The position numbers were made by a program, and so were the translations under genes. The notes beneath the pieces are model-generated. The model was not told where the DNA came from. It searched no databases and saw nothing but the letters and a program-made list of their open reading frames with translations. Positions 19,804 through 31,400 of a DNA stretch of 64,000 bases are shown here, one piece after another; position 1 is the stretch's first letter; every line of letters begins with the position of its first letter. Source of the DNA: Desulfoarculaceae bacterium (GTDB lineage Bacteria; Desulfobacterota; Desulfobulbia; Desulfobulbales; Desulfocapsaceae); the NCBI GenBank assembly GCA_019429465.1, contig JAHYIV010000003.1, forward strand, positions 1 to 64,000. The letters run 5' to 3'.

Positions 19804-20481
19804 ATGGATTACTCCATCAAAATCGGAGGTGAAGCGGGACAGGGCATCCAGACCATTGGTAATGCCCTGGGACGCGTTTTCGCCCGCTCCGGCTATCACG
19901 TCTTTTCCCACCAGGATTATGAGTCGCGCGTCCGCGGCGGCCATAACTTCTATCAGATACGACTTTCCAACCAGCCCCTGGGCGTACCGGGCGACGCCGC
20001 CCATCTGGTGGTTGTTGACAGTGATGAACATGACGAGGAGGGCCATATTGTCGAGGACGGTGCCACCAGAAAACGGATGGTCGACAAGCGATTCAGGAAA
20101 CTGCCGCTCATCACGAATGAAATCGCCCCGCCCGAGCTCTACGGAGACCACGAGGCGCGCATCGTGGTGGTGGGATGGGGCTCAACCTATGGCGTCATGA
20201 AAGAAGCCGTTGACGCGCTGGCACAGTCAGAGAAGATCGCCATGCTCCATTTCAGTGAAATCTTCCCCCTGCCCGACCGGGCTCATTTTGATTATCCGGC
20301 CTTCCTCCACCAGGCGCAGCTTGCCTTGTGCATCGAACACAACGCCACCGGCCAGTTCAGCCGGCTGCTGCGTGCTGAAACCGGCTTTGAGTTCAAGGCC
20401 ACCATCCACAAGTATGATGGCAGGCCCTTTACGGTTGAAGAACTGACAGGAGAAATTCATGGTCACATTGGAGACATTTAA
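19804..20481 (+). pseudogene. 2-oxoacid:acceptor oxidoreductase alpha subunit with in-frame internal deletion
   Basis: N-terminal gamma-like part (GGEAGQGIQTIG...YESRVRGGHNFYQIRLS) joined directly to the C-terminal part (VVVDSDEHDEEGHIVEDGATRKRMVDKR...); the central domain is missing. Confidence 0.75.
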
Positions 20482-21310
20482 CGGTCAAACGCCGGCCTGG
20501 TGTCCGGGGTGCGGTAATTTTGCCATCTTGAAAACGTTCAAGGAGATGCTGGTCGAGCTTCAGCTTGAACCCCATCAGTTCACCGTGGTCTCGGGAATCG
20601 GCCAGGCGGCAAAACTGCCGCACTATACCAGGGGCAACACCTTCAATGGTCTGCACGGCAGGGCCTTGCCGGTGGCAACGGGCATCAGGCTCGCCAACCA
20701 TGCCATGCCGGTGATCGTCACCACTGGTGACGGCGACTGTTACGGTGAGGGCGGCAACCATCTCCTGGCCGCCATGCGCCGAAACATCAATGTGAAGCTC
20801 CTGGTCCATGACAACCAGATCTACGGCCTGACCAAGGGCCAGCCCTCGCCCACCAGCGGCGAGGGGACAAGGGCCAGGAACGTCCCTGCCGGGGTGATCT
20901 CCAATCAGTTCAATCCCATGGCCCTGGCCGTGGCGCTCGACTGTGGTTTTGCGGCCCGGGCCTTTGCCGGCGACACAACGCATCTCAAGGACCTGATGCA
21001 AAAGGCCATGAACCACCAGGGCTTTGCCCTCATCGACATCCTCCAGCCCTGTGTCACCTTCAACAAGGTGAATACCTACCAGTGGTACCGCGAGCGCGTC
21101 TATCACCTCGAGCCGGACTATAACCCCGAAGACCGCAACGCCGCCTTTTCCAGGGCGCTCGAATGGGGCGACCGCATCCCGATCGGCGTCATCTACCGGA
21201 ATAACCGCCCCCCCTTCGAGGCACGGGTCCCCATGCTGGCAGCCGGCCCCCTCGTCCATCAGACCTTCGACCCCTCAAAGGTCGAGGGGACGCTTCAGGA
21301 TTTTTATTGA
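20459..21310 (+). CDS. 2-oxoacid:acceptor oxidoreductase beta subunit (TPP-binding)
   Basis: WCPGCGNFAILKTFKEML, TTGDGDCYGEGGNHLLAAMRRNINVKLLVHDNQIYGLTKGQPSPTS. Confidence 0.93.
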   Translation: MVTLETFNGQTPAWCPGCGNFAILKTFKEMLVELQLEPHQFTVVSGIGQAAKLPHYTRGNTFNGLHGRALPVATGIRLANHAMPVIVTTGDGDCYGEGGNHLLAAMRRNINVKLLVHDNQIYGLTKGQPSPTSGEGTRARNVPAGVISNQFNPMALAVALDCGFAARAFAGDTTHLKDLMQKAMNHQGFALIDILQPCVTFNKVNTYQWYRERVYHLEPDYNPEDRNAAFSRALEWGDRIPIGVIYRNNRPPFEARVPMLAAGPLVHQTFDPSKVEGTLQDFY

Positions 21311-21452
21311 CAATAGGGGGCGACTCCTGATGTTGAAAGTGGCAGAAGAGACGCATGGTGGAGAGCGGAGAAGAAAAAGCGGTCAAGATCCAGATTAACT
21401 GGAGGAGATCACAGATCGAGAAGCAACATCCACATTCTTTTACGGAGGAAAT

Positions 21453-21956
21453 ATGAAGGCCTTAATTTTAAGTGCGGACCATTTTGAGGACTCTGAGCTG
21501 CTGGTTCCCTACTACCGGCTGCAGGAGGCGGGCGTTGAAGTGGTCGTAGCCTCCCTGCGCCGCGGGGCCATCACCGGCAAGCACGGCTATGAAGTGGCCG
21601 TTGACATGACCCTTGACGAGGTCAATCCTGACGACTATGCCATCCTCATCCTGCCGGGTGGCGCGGCGCCGGCGGTGGTGAGAGAAGAGCCGATGGCGCT
21701 GGAGATCGCCCGGCGTTTTTTTGCGGAGAAAAAACCGGTCGCCGCCATCTGCCACGGGCCGCAGATCTTGATCAGCGCCGATCTTTTGCTGGGGCGACGC
21801 GCCACCTGCTACAGATCAGTGGCTGATGAGCTGAAAGAAGGTGGCGCCCTCTATGAGGACCTGGAAGTGGTGGTTGACGACAACCTGATCACGTCCCGGC
21901 AACCGGCCGATCTGCCCGCGTTCATGCGCGAGATCATGAAACAGCTCGGACTTTAG
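21453..21956 (+). CDS. DJ-1/PfpI family protein
   Basis: MKALILSADHFEDSELLVPYYRL...AAICHGPQILISADLLLGRRATCY nucleophile elbow. Confidence 0.92.
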   Translation: MKALILSADHFEDSELLVPYYRLQEAGVEVVVASLRRGAITGKHGYEVAVDMTLDEVNPDDYAILILPGGAAPAVVREEPMALEIARRFFAEKKPVAAICHGPQILISADLLLGRRATCYRSVADELKEGGALYEDLEVVVDDNLITSRQPADLPAFMREIMKQLGL

Positions 21957-22046
21957 TGCCTTACAGATTATTTTCTCGGAGTCTGCGCTTACCTGTTTTT
22001 TTGCCAGAAAACAATCTGCGAAAGGCACTTATCCCGTTCATCGGGG
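21956..22046. repeat. Dispersed palindromic element B, copy 2 (inverse orientation)
   Basis: AGTGCCTTACAGATTATTTTC...GAAAACAATCTGCGAAAGGCACTTATCCCGTTCATCGGGG. Confidence 0.85.
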
Positions 22047-22207
22047 TTAGGAGCCGTTACGAAATAACATGGCCATTTATATCTATTTCGTTACGCAGGC
22101 CAGGGATGGCCCGGTGTCGCGAGCGCCATGGACGGCATAAGGAGCGACCGGCTCCTTATGCCGCTCCGGGCACTTAGATGACCATGTTATTTTTTTACAG
22201 CGGCTTA
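22047..22207. repeat. Palindromic element C, copy 2 with longer GC-rich interior
   Basis: TTAGGAGCCGTTACGAAATAACATGGCCAT...ATGACCATGTTATTTTTTTACAGCGGCTTA. Confidence 0.85.
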
Positions 22208-22406
22208 GCCTGCTGTTCCCGGTGGGAAAAGAAGGAGAGCAGTGTCAGCAATGCGCGAAAACCTGCCATAAATGGGCAGGAGAATGCCGAAAAATGGCAC
22301 AGAAACAATTCTAGAACAGTCCGCATAGTTTCTTGCTGCGTTCTCCCGTCAGGTAAATTCTTTACCCATGGCTGGACGGTCATCTGGAGCATGTAAAGGG
22401 AAAAAA

Positions 22407-25400
22407 ATGGGTATTGGCACTCTCATTGCCTACTTCGCAAAACAGGATGAAGCCCGAAGAGCTCTCCGGGAACTGACACGGCAAGGCTTCAGCCGCACCG
22501 CCCTGGTGTATAAGGATGCGAACGGAGATATTCACAGTGCAGGTCCTATCCTCTGGCGCCGTGCCCTCAGGGTAACCCTGGCTGCCTGTCTGTTTGGGGG
22601 GATTACCACTCTGCTCCTGCATTGGCCCCAACTGCTTCCGGACTGGAGACCTTCCACGCTTCTGGCGTTTATCTTTGCAGGTGTCATCTTCGTAGCCCTG
22701 GCAGCGCTTCTATGGCAGCGACTCTTCAGGTATGGTGTTGAGTCTGAACTTATTCGTAATCACGCCCGCTGGCTCGTGTCCGGGGAATCAGTCCTGATTC
22801 TCCAGACACCCTGCGAATCGTTACCGCGGCCAGTGGCTCTGCTGCGGGAAAGCGGCGATATCCCTCCGCGGCTGTTCATCATGCATCCCAAGCGCGAACG
22901 ACGGGTCACGGCGCGGGGCCCCGAGGTAAAGCTTTCCCCGGCCCAGGTTCTGGAGCATGCCCAGCGCCATGCCAGGGAGCAGCAGGTGGATCTGCAGCCG
23001 CAGCGCAATACCGAGCTGCTCAAGCGCTTCAAACACTCGCGCCAATGGCTCCGTCAGGTCTACGCGGACCTTGCCGCGGCGAACCGCCTTGAGCAGAAGT
23101 CCACACCGACTGCCGATTGGATCCTGGATAATGAGTATATTCTGGAAGGCAACGCCCGCGCGATCCTGCTGAACCTTCCCCGGCGCTTTTACCAGCAGCT
23201 GCCCATACTGGCCTCTGATCCCTATCGGGGGCTGCCCTGTATCTACGGTCTGGCCAAGGATCTCGTTTCCCATACGGAGATGCGCCTGGACCGGGAGAAT
23301 ATCCTGGCCTTTATCGAGGCCTACCAATCCGTGCGCACGCTGACCATCGGCGAACTCTGGGCCATTCCCCAGATGCTGCGCTTCGCGCTTATTGAAGGCA
23401 TCCAGAGCCTGGCCGTTACCGCCCTCGCTGACCTGCGCGAACATCAGTTGGCCGACTTCTGGGCGAACAGGTTGATCGCTGCCAATCGCCGCGATTCCAA
23501 CCAGCTCTTCGCCATCCTGGCGGAACTGGCGAAAGCGGAGGTGCACCCCAGCCCTTATTTCGGGGCGCAGTTGGTAGGTCTGCTCTACGACGAGGCGGCC
23601 GTACTGGCACCGGTCAAGAACTGGCTTGAACGCACCCTCAAAATCCTCCTGCCCGACCTCCATCGGCATGAGATGAACCGGCAGACCAGAGAGCAGCTCG
23701 CCAGCGGCAACGCCTTCACCAGCCTGCGTCAACTTGCCCTGCTGGACTGGCGGGAGATCTTCGAAAAACTCAGCCGGGTGGAGCAGATACTGCGCCATGA
23801 TCCCTCCGGGGTCTACGCCAAAATGGATTTCGCCACCCGTGACCGCTGTCGTCGGGCGATTGAAGAACTCGCCCGCGCTGCCGCCCAGCCCGAGGAACAG
23901 GTCGCGGGGCGCGTCATCAAGCTGGCCCAGCGTCAAGCAACCGTCGATAAAGAGCGCGGCCACGTCTCCACCTGGCTCATCGGCAAGGGACGGGCGGAGC
24001 TGGCCCGGCTGCTCGCCTGCCGTGAAACGTTGCGTTATCGTACCCTGGCCTGGATCCATGACCACCACACCGCCATTTACACCTTCAGTATCGGCGGTGT
24101 TACCGCACTCTTCATCTTCCTGCTCGTCGCCTGGGGACTGAGCCCCGGCTTCGACCAGCCGGGAGGGTCACCCGCTCTCCTCCTGGGACTCGTCTTGCTT
24201 CTCTTGATTCCGGTGAGCCAGCTGGCGATCGAGCTGGTCAATTATCTGATCACGCGACTTCTGCCGCCCCGGTCCCTGCCCAAGATGGATTTCGAGGAGT
24301 CGGGGATTCCCGATGAATTCCGCACCCTGGTGGTGGTGCCAATGATGCTGGTGAACGCCGAGACGATCCGCGCCGAGGCGGAGAAGCTGGAGATCCGCTA
24401 CCTGGCCAACAAGGAAGAGAATCTGTTCTTCAGCCTGTTCACGGACTACACCGATTCAGCCACTGCTTCCCGGGAAGAAGACAGCGGGCTGCTCCAGACC
24501 GCGAGGCTATGCCTGACAGAGCTCAATGGGCGTCATGGAGGCGAGCGTTTTTTCCTCTTTCATCGGGAGCGCACCTGGAGTGAATCCGAGCAGAAGTTCA
24601 TCGGCTGGGAGCGGAAACGGGGCAAGCTGGAAGAACTGAACCGCTTGATCGACGGTACGCGGCCCGAGACCGCTGCCCCCCTGGTCTACGTGGGCGACCC
24701 GGACCGGTTGGCGGACATCCGCTTCATCATCACTCTCGACAGCGACACCCAGTTACCGCACGCCTCGGCCCGCAGGCTGGTCGAGACCCTGGCGCACCCC
24801 CTCAACCAGCCCCGCTTTGATGCGGATGGCTGTATCATGGCCGGCTACACCATCATTCAGCCACGGGTAAGCCCTACCCTGCCGAGCACGAGCGGCTCAA
24901 TCTTCAGCAGGCTCTTCAGCGATGCAGTGGGGATCGACCCCTACACCCAGGCGGTCTCCGACGTCTATCAGGACTTGAGCGGGGAAGGGTCTTACCACGG
25001 CAAGGGGATCTACGATGTCCGCGCCTTCAGCCGCCTGCTCTCCGGACGGTTCCCTGAAGAGTGGGTGCTGAGCCACGACCTGCTCGAAGGGGCCCATGTC
25101 CGGGTGGGGCTGGCCAGCGATATAGAGATCTACGATGAATTCCCTCAAGGATACCGGAGTTACAGCAGCCGGGCCCACCGCTGGATTCGCGGCGACTGGC
25201 AGATCGCCGGGTGGATTTTCCCGCGCGTCCCCCAGGCTGCAGGCGGACGGGGCGCCAACCCGCTTTCCCTCTTCAACCGCTGGAAGATTCTTGACAACCT
25301 GCGCCGCAGCCTGTTGCCTGCCACCAGCCTGGCCCTGTTGACTGCTTCCTGGTTCATCTCCCCGAGAGCCGGCGGAATCGCAGCCCTGGTAGTTGGCCTG

Positions 25401-28400
25401 CAGCTGCTTTTTCACCCCCTGGCGCAGTCCTTGACCATGGCTACCACCCGCATGGGTTTGAGGTACTTCTCCCCGGCGAAGCTGTGGCACGACTTGCTGC
25501 GGGCCGGCGCCGATGCGGCCCTGTTGCCGCACCAGGCCGCGATAGCCCTGAACGCCATTGTCAGGGCCTGCTACCGCCTCATGTTCTCCCGGCACCACCT
25601 GCTGGAGTGGACGGCCCAGGCAACCGATTGGCGCGCCTGCCGCCACCAACCACTCTTCGTTGCCAGTCTGGCCCTGGGGAGCATCTTCAGCGCCATCGCG
25701 GGCTGGGCGATCTGGCGGATTATGCCGGACAATCTGTTGCCGGCCTCCCCCTGGCTCGCCTTGTGGTTTCTCTCCCCGCTGCTCGTTTGGTTCTTGAACC
25801 TGCAACCCGGTGAGCAGCAGCGGGCACAAACACTGCCGGAAACGGACCGCCGCTTCCTCAGGCTGGTCGCCCGGCGGACCTGGCGCTATTTCTCGTCCTT
25901 TATCAGTGCCGACACCTCCTGGCTGCCGCCCGACAACTATCAGGTCGCCCATCAGAACAGCCTGGCCATGCGCACAAGTCCGACCAACATCGGCCTGTGG
26001 ATGACCAGCGCCCTCGGGGCCCATGACTGCGGCTACCTGACCATTAATCAGGTCGTCGAAAGACTGACCCGTACCATGGAGACCATCGACCGTCTGGAGC
26101 GCTACCAGGGGCATCTCCTGAACTGGTACGATATCCAGACCCTGGCCCCCCTTGAACCCCGCTACGTCTCCGCCGTTGACAGCGGCAATCTGCTCGGAGC
26201 CCTGTGGGCGCTGGAGCAGGGAATCGACGAGCTGGTGCATGGGCCCCTCCTGGACGGCAAGGCCTTTTCCGGCCTGGCTGACACCGGGGAAATCCTGAAA
26301 CACGGCGCCATCCTTGAAGGAACTGCCGGCCTTGATCGCCAGACACTCGACCGACTCCTGGCTGAGTGGAATGCGCCGCCCACCTCCATCGTCGATCTGC
26401 TGCGCCTGCAACGACAGACAGAGGTTAATGTCAGGTCTGTTGTCGCAAGCGCCGGAGCGGCGCCATGGGTCGCGGAGCTGGAGGAGCAGGTGGCCGCCTG
26501 GAGAATGATCTCGGATCGCTATCTCAGCTGGGTCGAAATCCTGGCCGAGAAGACCCTGGAGGAGCTCGCCCCACTCGGCCAGGAAGCCCTGCTCGCTATC
26601 CGGCACGATCTTTCCCGACCACCGTCGCTGCACGATCTTGCCCATGGCCTGATCGGCTCGATCACGATTCTTGGCGCCATCCGTGAGGAGTCCCGCCAGG
26701 CCGGCACACCACTGGACCCTTGGCTCGACCGGGTTATAGCGGCACTCGCCACATCACAATGGCTGGCCGGGGAAACCATGGGGATGGCAGAACGGTTGAT
26801 CATCAAGATCCGCGAGCTGTCGGCCGGACTGGACATGGGATTTCTCTATGCCCCCAAGCGCAAGCTGTTCGCCATCGGCTTCAATGTCTCCACCAACCTT
26901 CTGGACGATTCCAGTTATGATCTCCTGGCCAGCGAGGCACGCTTCGGCAGTTTCGCAGCCATTGCCCGGGGCGATGTCCCCATGGAACACTGGTTCTCCA
27001 TGGGCCGCCCCTACGGTGCTATCGGCCGGCAGCGGGTGCTGCTCAGCTGGGCCGGGACCATGTTCGAATACCTGATGCCGCTCTTGTTTCAGTACTCCTA
27101 CGACAACTCACTCCTGGACAAGGCGGCCCGGGAAGCGGTGGCGGCCCAGATCGCTTACGGCCGCGGGCGGCATGTGCCCTGGGGCATTTCCGAGTCCGCC
27201 TTTGGCAATATGGACCTCAACAAGACCTATCAGTACCAGGCCTTCGGCGTGCCGACGCTCGGCTTGAAACGCGGCTTGGAGGAACAGCTGGTCATCGCGC
27301 CCTATGCCACCCTGCTGGCCCTGAACGTGGCGCCGCGCGAGACCGTGCACAATCTGAAACAGCTGAACGGGCTGGGAATGCTCGGTGATTACGGCTATTA
27401 CGAGGCCATGGATTTCAGCCGGCAGCCGCAGCGGGAGGGCAGGCGCGGGGTGATAATCAAGGCGTATATGGCCCATCACCAGGGCATGGCCTTTCTGGCC
27501 TTGATCAACTTCCTCCATGGCAACCCGTTCCCGCGCCGCTTTCATAGCGATGCACGGGTGCGTGCCTTTGAACTCCTCCTGCAGGAACGCATCCCGGTCC
27601 TGCCTGCACTGCACCTAACCTCAACGCGGCAGACGGAGCCCGTGCTGCCGGGCGGAGAGCTGGTCGCGCCGACAGGAAGCACCTTTACCACTCCCCATAC
27701 CACCATACCGAAGACCCAGCTGCTCAGCAACGGTCGCTATGGCTTGATGGTCACCAACAGCGGGGGCGGCTACAGTCGGTGGGGCGGCCAGGAGCTCACC
27801 CGCTGGCGCTCGGACCCGACCTGTGACAGTCAGGGAACCTTCTGCTACCTCCATGAGCCCGATGCGGATCATCTCTGGTCCACCACCTATCACCCGGTCG
27901 GCGGCAAGGTTGCAGGCTATTCCGTAGACTTTACTCTCGACCGGGCTGTCTTCCGGCGTGACGACTACGGTATCCATACAGAAACAGAGGTGATCGTTTC
28001 ACCGGAAGACGATGTGGAGGTGCGGCGGATTACCCTGGTCAATCGTTCCGACCGTGCCCGAAGCCTTCATCTTACCAGCTACGTTGAACTCTCCATGGCA
28101 CCCCACAACGCCGACCGCCAGCATCCGGCCTTCAACAAGCTGTTCATCCAAACCGAGGCGCTTCCCGAGCAGCAAACGCTCCTTGCCTTCCGTCGAGCGC
28201 GCAGCGAAAACGAACCGCCGCTCTATGTGGCCCACCGCCTGACCTTTGAGCACCCCGGAGAGGAGTGCCCGCCTGCAGAGGGCTGGCAATTTGAAACCGA
28301 CCGGAGCCGTTTCATCGGCCGCGGCCGAACCCTGGCAAGTCCCATGGGGACAGTGCAGGAGCTCGGCAACAGCCAGGGCTTTGTCCTGGATCCGAGCTTA

Positions 28401-31400
28401 AGCCTGCGGCACAGTCTCACCCTGGAACCGGGCCAACGCATCCAGCTTTCCCTGGTGCTCGCCGCCGGTCCAACCCGCGAGCATGTCCTGCTGCTGATGG
28501 ATAAATACTGCGAGCCCCAGGCGATCAATCGGGCCATGGATTTTGCCTGGGGCTCGGCCCAGCAGGAGCTGCAGATGCGGCACATCCAGCCTGACGAAGC
28601 ACGCCGATTTCAGAAACTGGCAAGTCACCTGCTCTTTCCCAACGCCCTCCTGCGTGCTCCCGGTGAGCGGTTGGCTGAGAATCGCAAGGGCCAGGCCGGA
28701 TTGTGGGCCTACGGCATCTCGGGTGACCTGCCGATAGCCTTGGTTACTATTGGTAAAACGTGGGATATCAGCCTGGCCCGCCAGATGCTCCAGGCCCACA
28801 GCTATTGGCGGATGCACGGATTGTCCACCGACCTGGTGATCCTCAACGAAGAAGCCGGGGGGTATGAGCGGCCCCTTCAGGAGCGACTGGAACGGCTGCT
28901 CCAGGCAAATTCCCTCTTTAACAGGAGCGACCAACAGGGCGGGGTCTTCCTGCGCAACGCGGCGCTCATTCCCGAAGAAGATCTGCAGCTCCTCAAATTT
29001 GCAGCCAGCGTCGTGCTGGTGGCGGCACGCGGCACGCTGCCCCAGCAGCTGGGGATGCCGATGGAACCTCCCGAGCTCATGGCAAGGCTGATCCGGAAAC
29101 CTGTCCCCCGGGAGCCCTCGGCCCCGCTCCCCTTCATGGAGCTGCACTACTTCAACAGTCTCGGCGGCTTTACCCCGGACGGACATGAATACGCGATCTA
29201 TCTCGGCCCCGACACCAACACCCCCGCCCCCTGGGTGAACGTCATCGCCAACCCGACCTTCGGCACCATGGTCAGCGAATCCGGGTCCGGCTTCACCTGG
29301 TATGGCAACAGCCAGCGCAATCGTCTGACCGGCTGGTCCAACGACCCGGTGGTGGACCCGGCCTCGGAGGTGCTCTACCTCCGCGACGAGGAGAGCGGCG
29401 TCTTCTGGTCGCCGACCGCCATGCCTATCCGTGAAGAGAGCGCCTATCGAGCCCGGCACGGGGCGGGCTATACCATCTTCGAGCATAACAGCAACGGCAT
29501 CGAACAGGAGCTGACCGTTTTCGTCCCCGTGGATGAGAACGGCGGCCAACCGATCAAACTGCAGCGGCTGCGGCTCACCAATGGTTCCTCCCGGAGGCGC
29601 AGGCTCTCAGTCACCTATTATGTGGAATTGACACTCGGCGAGAACCGCGAAACCTCCCAGATGCACATCATAACCAACTGGGATGACGAGGCCCAGGCCC
29701 TGCTGGCGCGCAACCGCTACCACCCCGAGTACCCGGAGCGGGTCGCCTTTGTGGCCATAACCCCCCAGGCCGAGTCATACGACGGCGACCGCACCGCCTT
29801 CATCGGCCGCAACCGCTCGCTGGCCAACCCGGCAGCCATGGAGCTGACCCGGCTGTCACGGCGGACCGGGGCAGGACGCGACCCCTGCGCGGCACTCCGG
29901 GTTACGGTGGAATTCTCTCCAGGCGAGCAGAGGGAGATCACCTGCATGCTGGGCCAGGCCGGGTCGGTAACCCAGGCCCGGGAGCTGGCACTCCGGTTTC
30001 AGGAGGATCAGGCCCTGGAGGAGGCGCTTGCGCAGACCAGGGCCTGGTGGGATGCTCTGCTCTCCACCATTGAGGTGCACACCCCCGACCTGGCCGCCGA
30101 TCTGCTGCTCAACCGCTGGCTGCAGTACCAGTCCTTAAGCTGCCGGATCTGGGGGCGCTCCGCTTTTTACCAGTCAGGCGGCGCCTTTGGCTTTCGCGAT
30201 CAACTGCAGGATGTCCTGGCCTTTCTCTACTCCAGGCCGGAACTGGCGCGGGACCAGATCCTGCTGGCCGCCAGCCGGCAGTTCAGAGAGGGGGATGTCC
30301 AGCACTGGTGGCATGAACCTGCCGGCACCGGCATCCGCTCGCGTATCACCGACGATCTGCTCTGGCTCCCCTATGTGGTGGCGTACTACGTCCGCACCAC
30401 AGGCGATGTGGAGATCCTCAAGGTGGAGATGCCCTTCCTCGACGCCCCCGTGCTGGCAGAGGATCAGCACGAGGTATTCTCCACCCCCGAGGTCACCCCG
30501 GAACGGGCCACCCTCTTTGAACACTGCAGGCGTGCGGTCAGCCGCGGCCTGACCATCGGGCCCCATGGTCTACCCCTGATAGGAACGGGGGATTGGAACG
30601 ACGGCATGAACCTGGTGGGTGCCGGCGGCAAGGGGGAGAGCGTCTGGCTGGGCTGGTTCCTCTGCGAGGTGCTGCAGGGGATGGCTGAGCTGTCGAGCCT
30701 CCTGCACCAGCCGGAGCTGAGCCGGACCTATCACGAGGAGAGGTCTGGCCTGATTCAGCGGGTCGAGCAGGCCGGCTGGGACGGGGAGTGGTATCTGCGG
30801 GGGACCTTCGATGACGGCACCCTGCTGGGGTCCGCGACAAACACGGAGGCGAGGATCGATTCCCTGCCCCAATCATGGGCATGGCTTTCCGGCGCCGCCG
30901 ATCCGGCACGGGCGGATCAGGGACTGGAGTCGGCCTGGCGCCATCTTGTCCGCCAGGATGAAGGTCTGGTGCTGCTCTTCACGCCCCCCTTCGACAAAAC
31001 GGAACCCTCGCCCGGCTACATCAAGGGGTATCCCCCAGGGGTGCGGGAAAACGGCGGCCAGTACACCCACGCCGCCCTGTGGATGGCCATGGCCATGGCC
31101 CGCAAAGGGGACGGGGAGCGGACGGTGCAGCTGCTGCGCCTGATCAATCCCATCGAGCATGCCCGCGATGCGGAGGCAGTCTGGCTCTACGGGGTTGAGC
31201 CCTATGTGATTGCGGCCGACGTCTACCGGTTGCCCGAACGGATCGGCCAGGGAGGCTGGACCTGGTATACCGGTGCAGCGGCCTGGATGTACCGGGCCTG
31301 GGTGGAAGAGGTCCTGGGCTTACAGGTGCAAAGCGGGCAGATGCAGGTGAATCCGGTCATCCCCGCGGCCTGGGAAGGCTTCAGTCTCCGCTATCGGCAC

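Noticed and set aside
24897-26645. 582-aa minus-strand ORF inside the glucan synthase gene
   Set aside because: Antisense shadow ORF of a GC-rich coding sequence; low-complexity Gly/Gln-rich composition and no recognisable domain.
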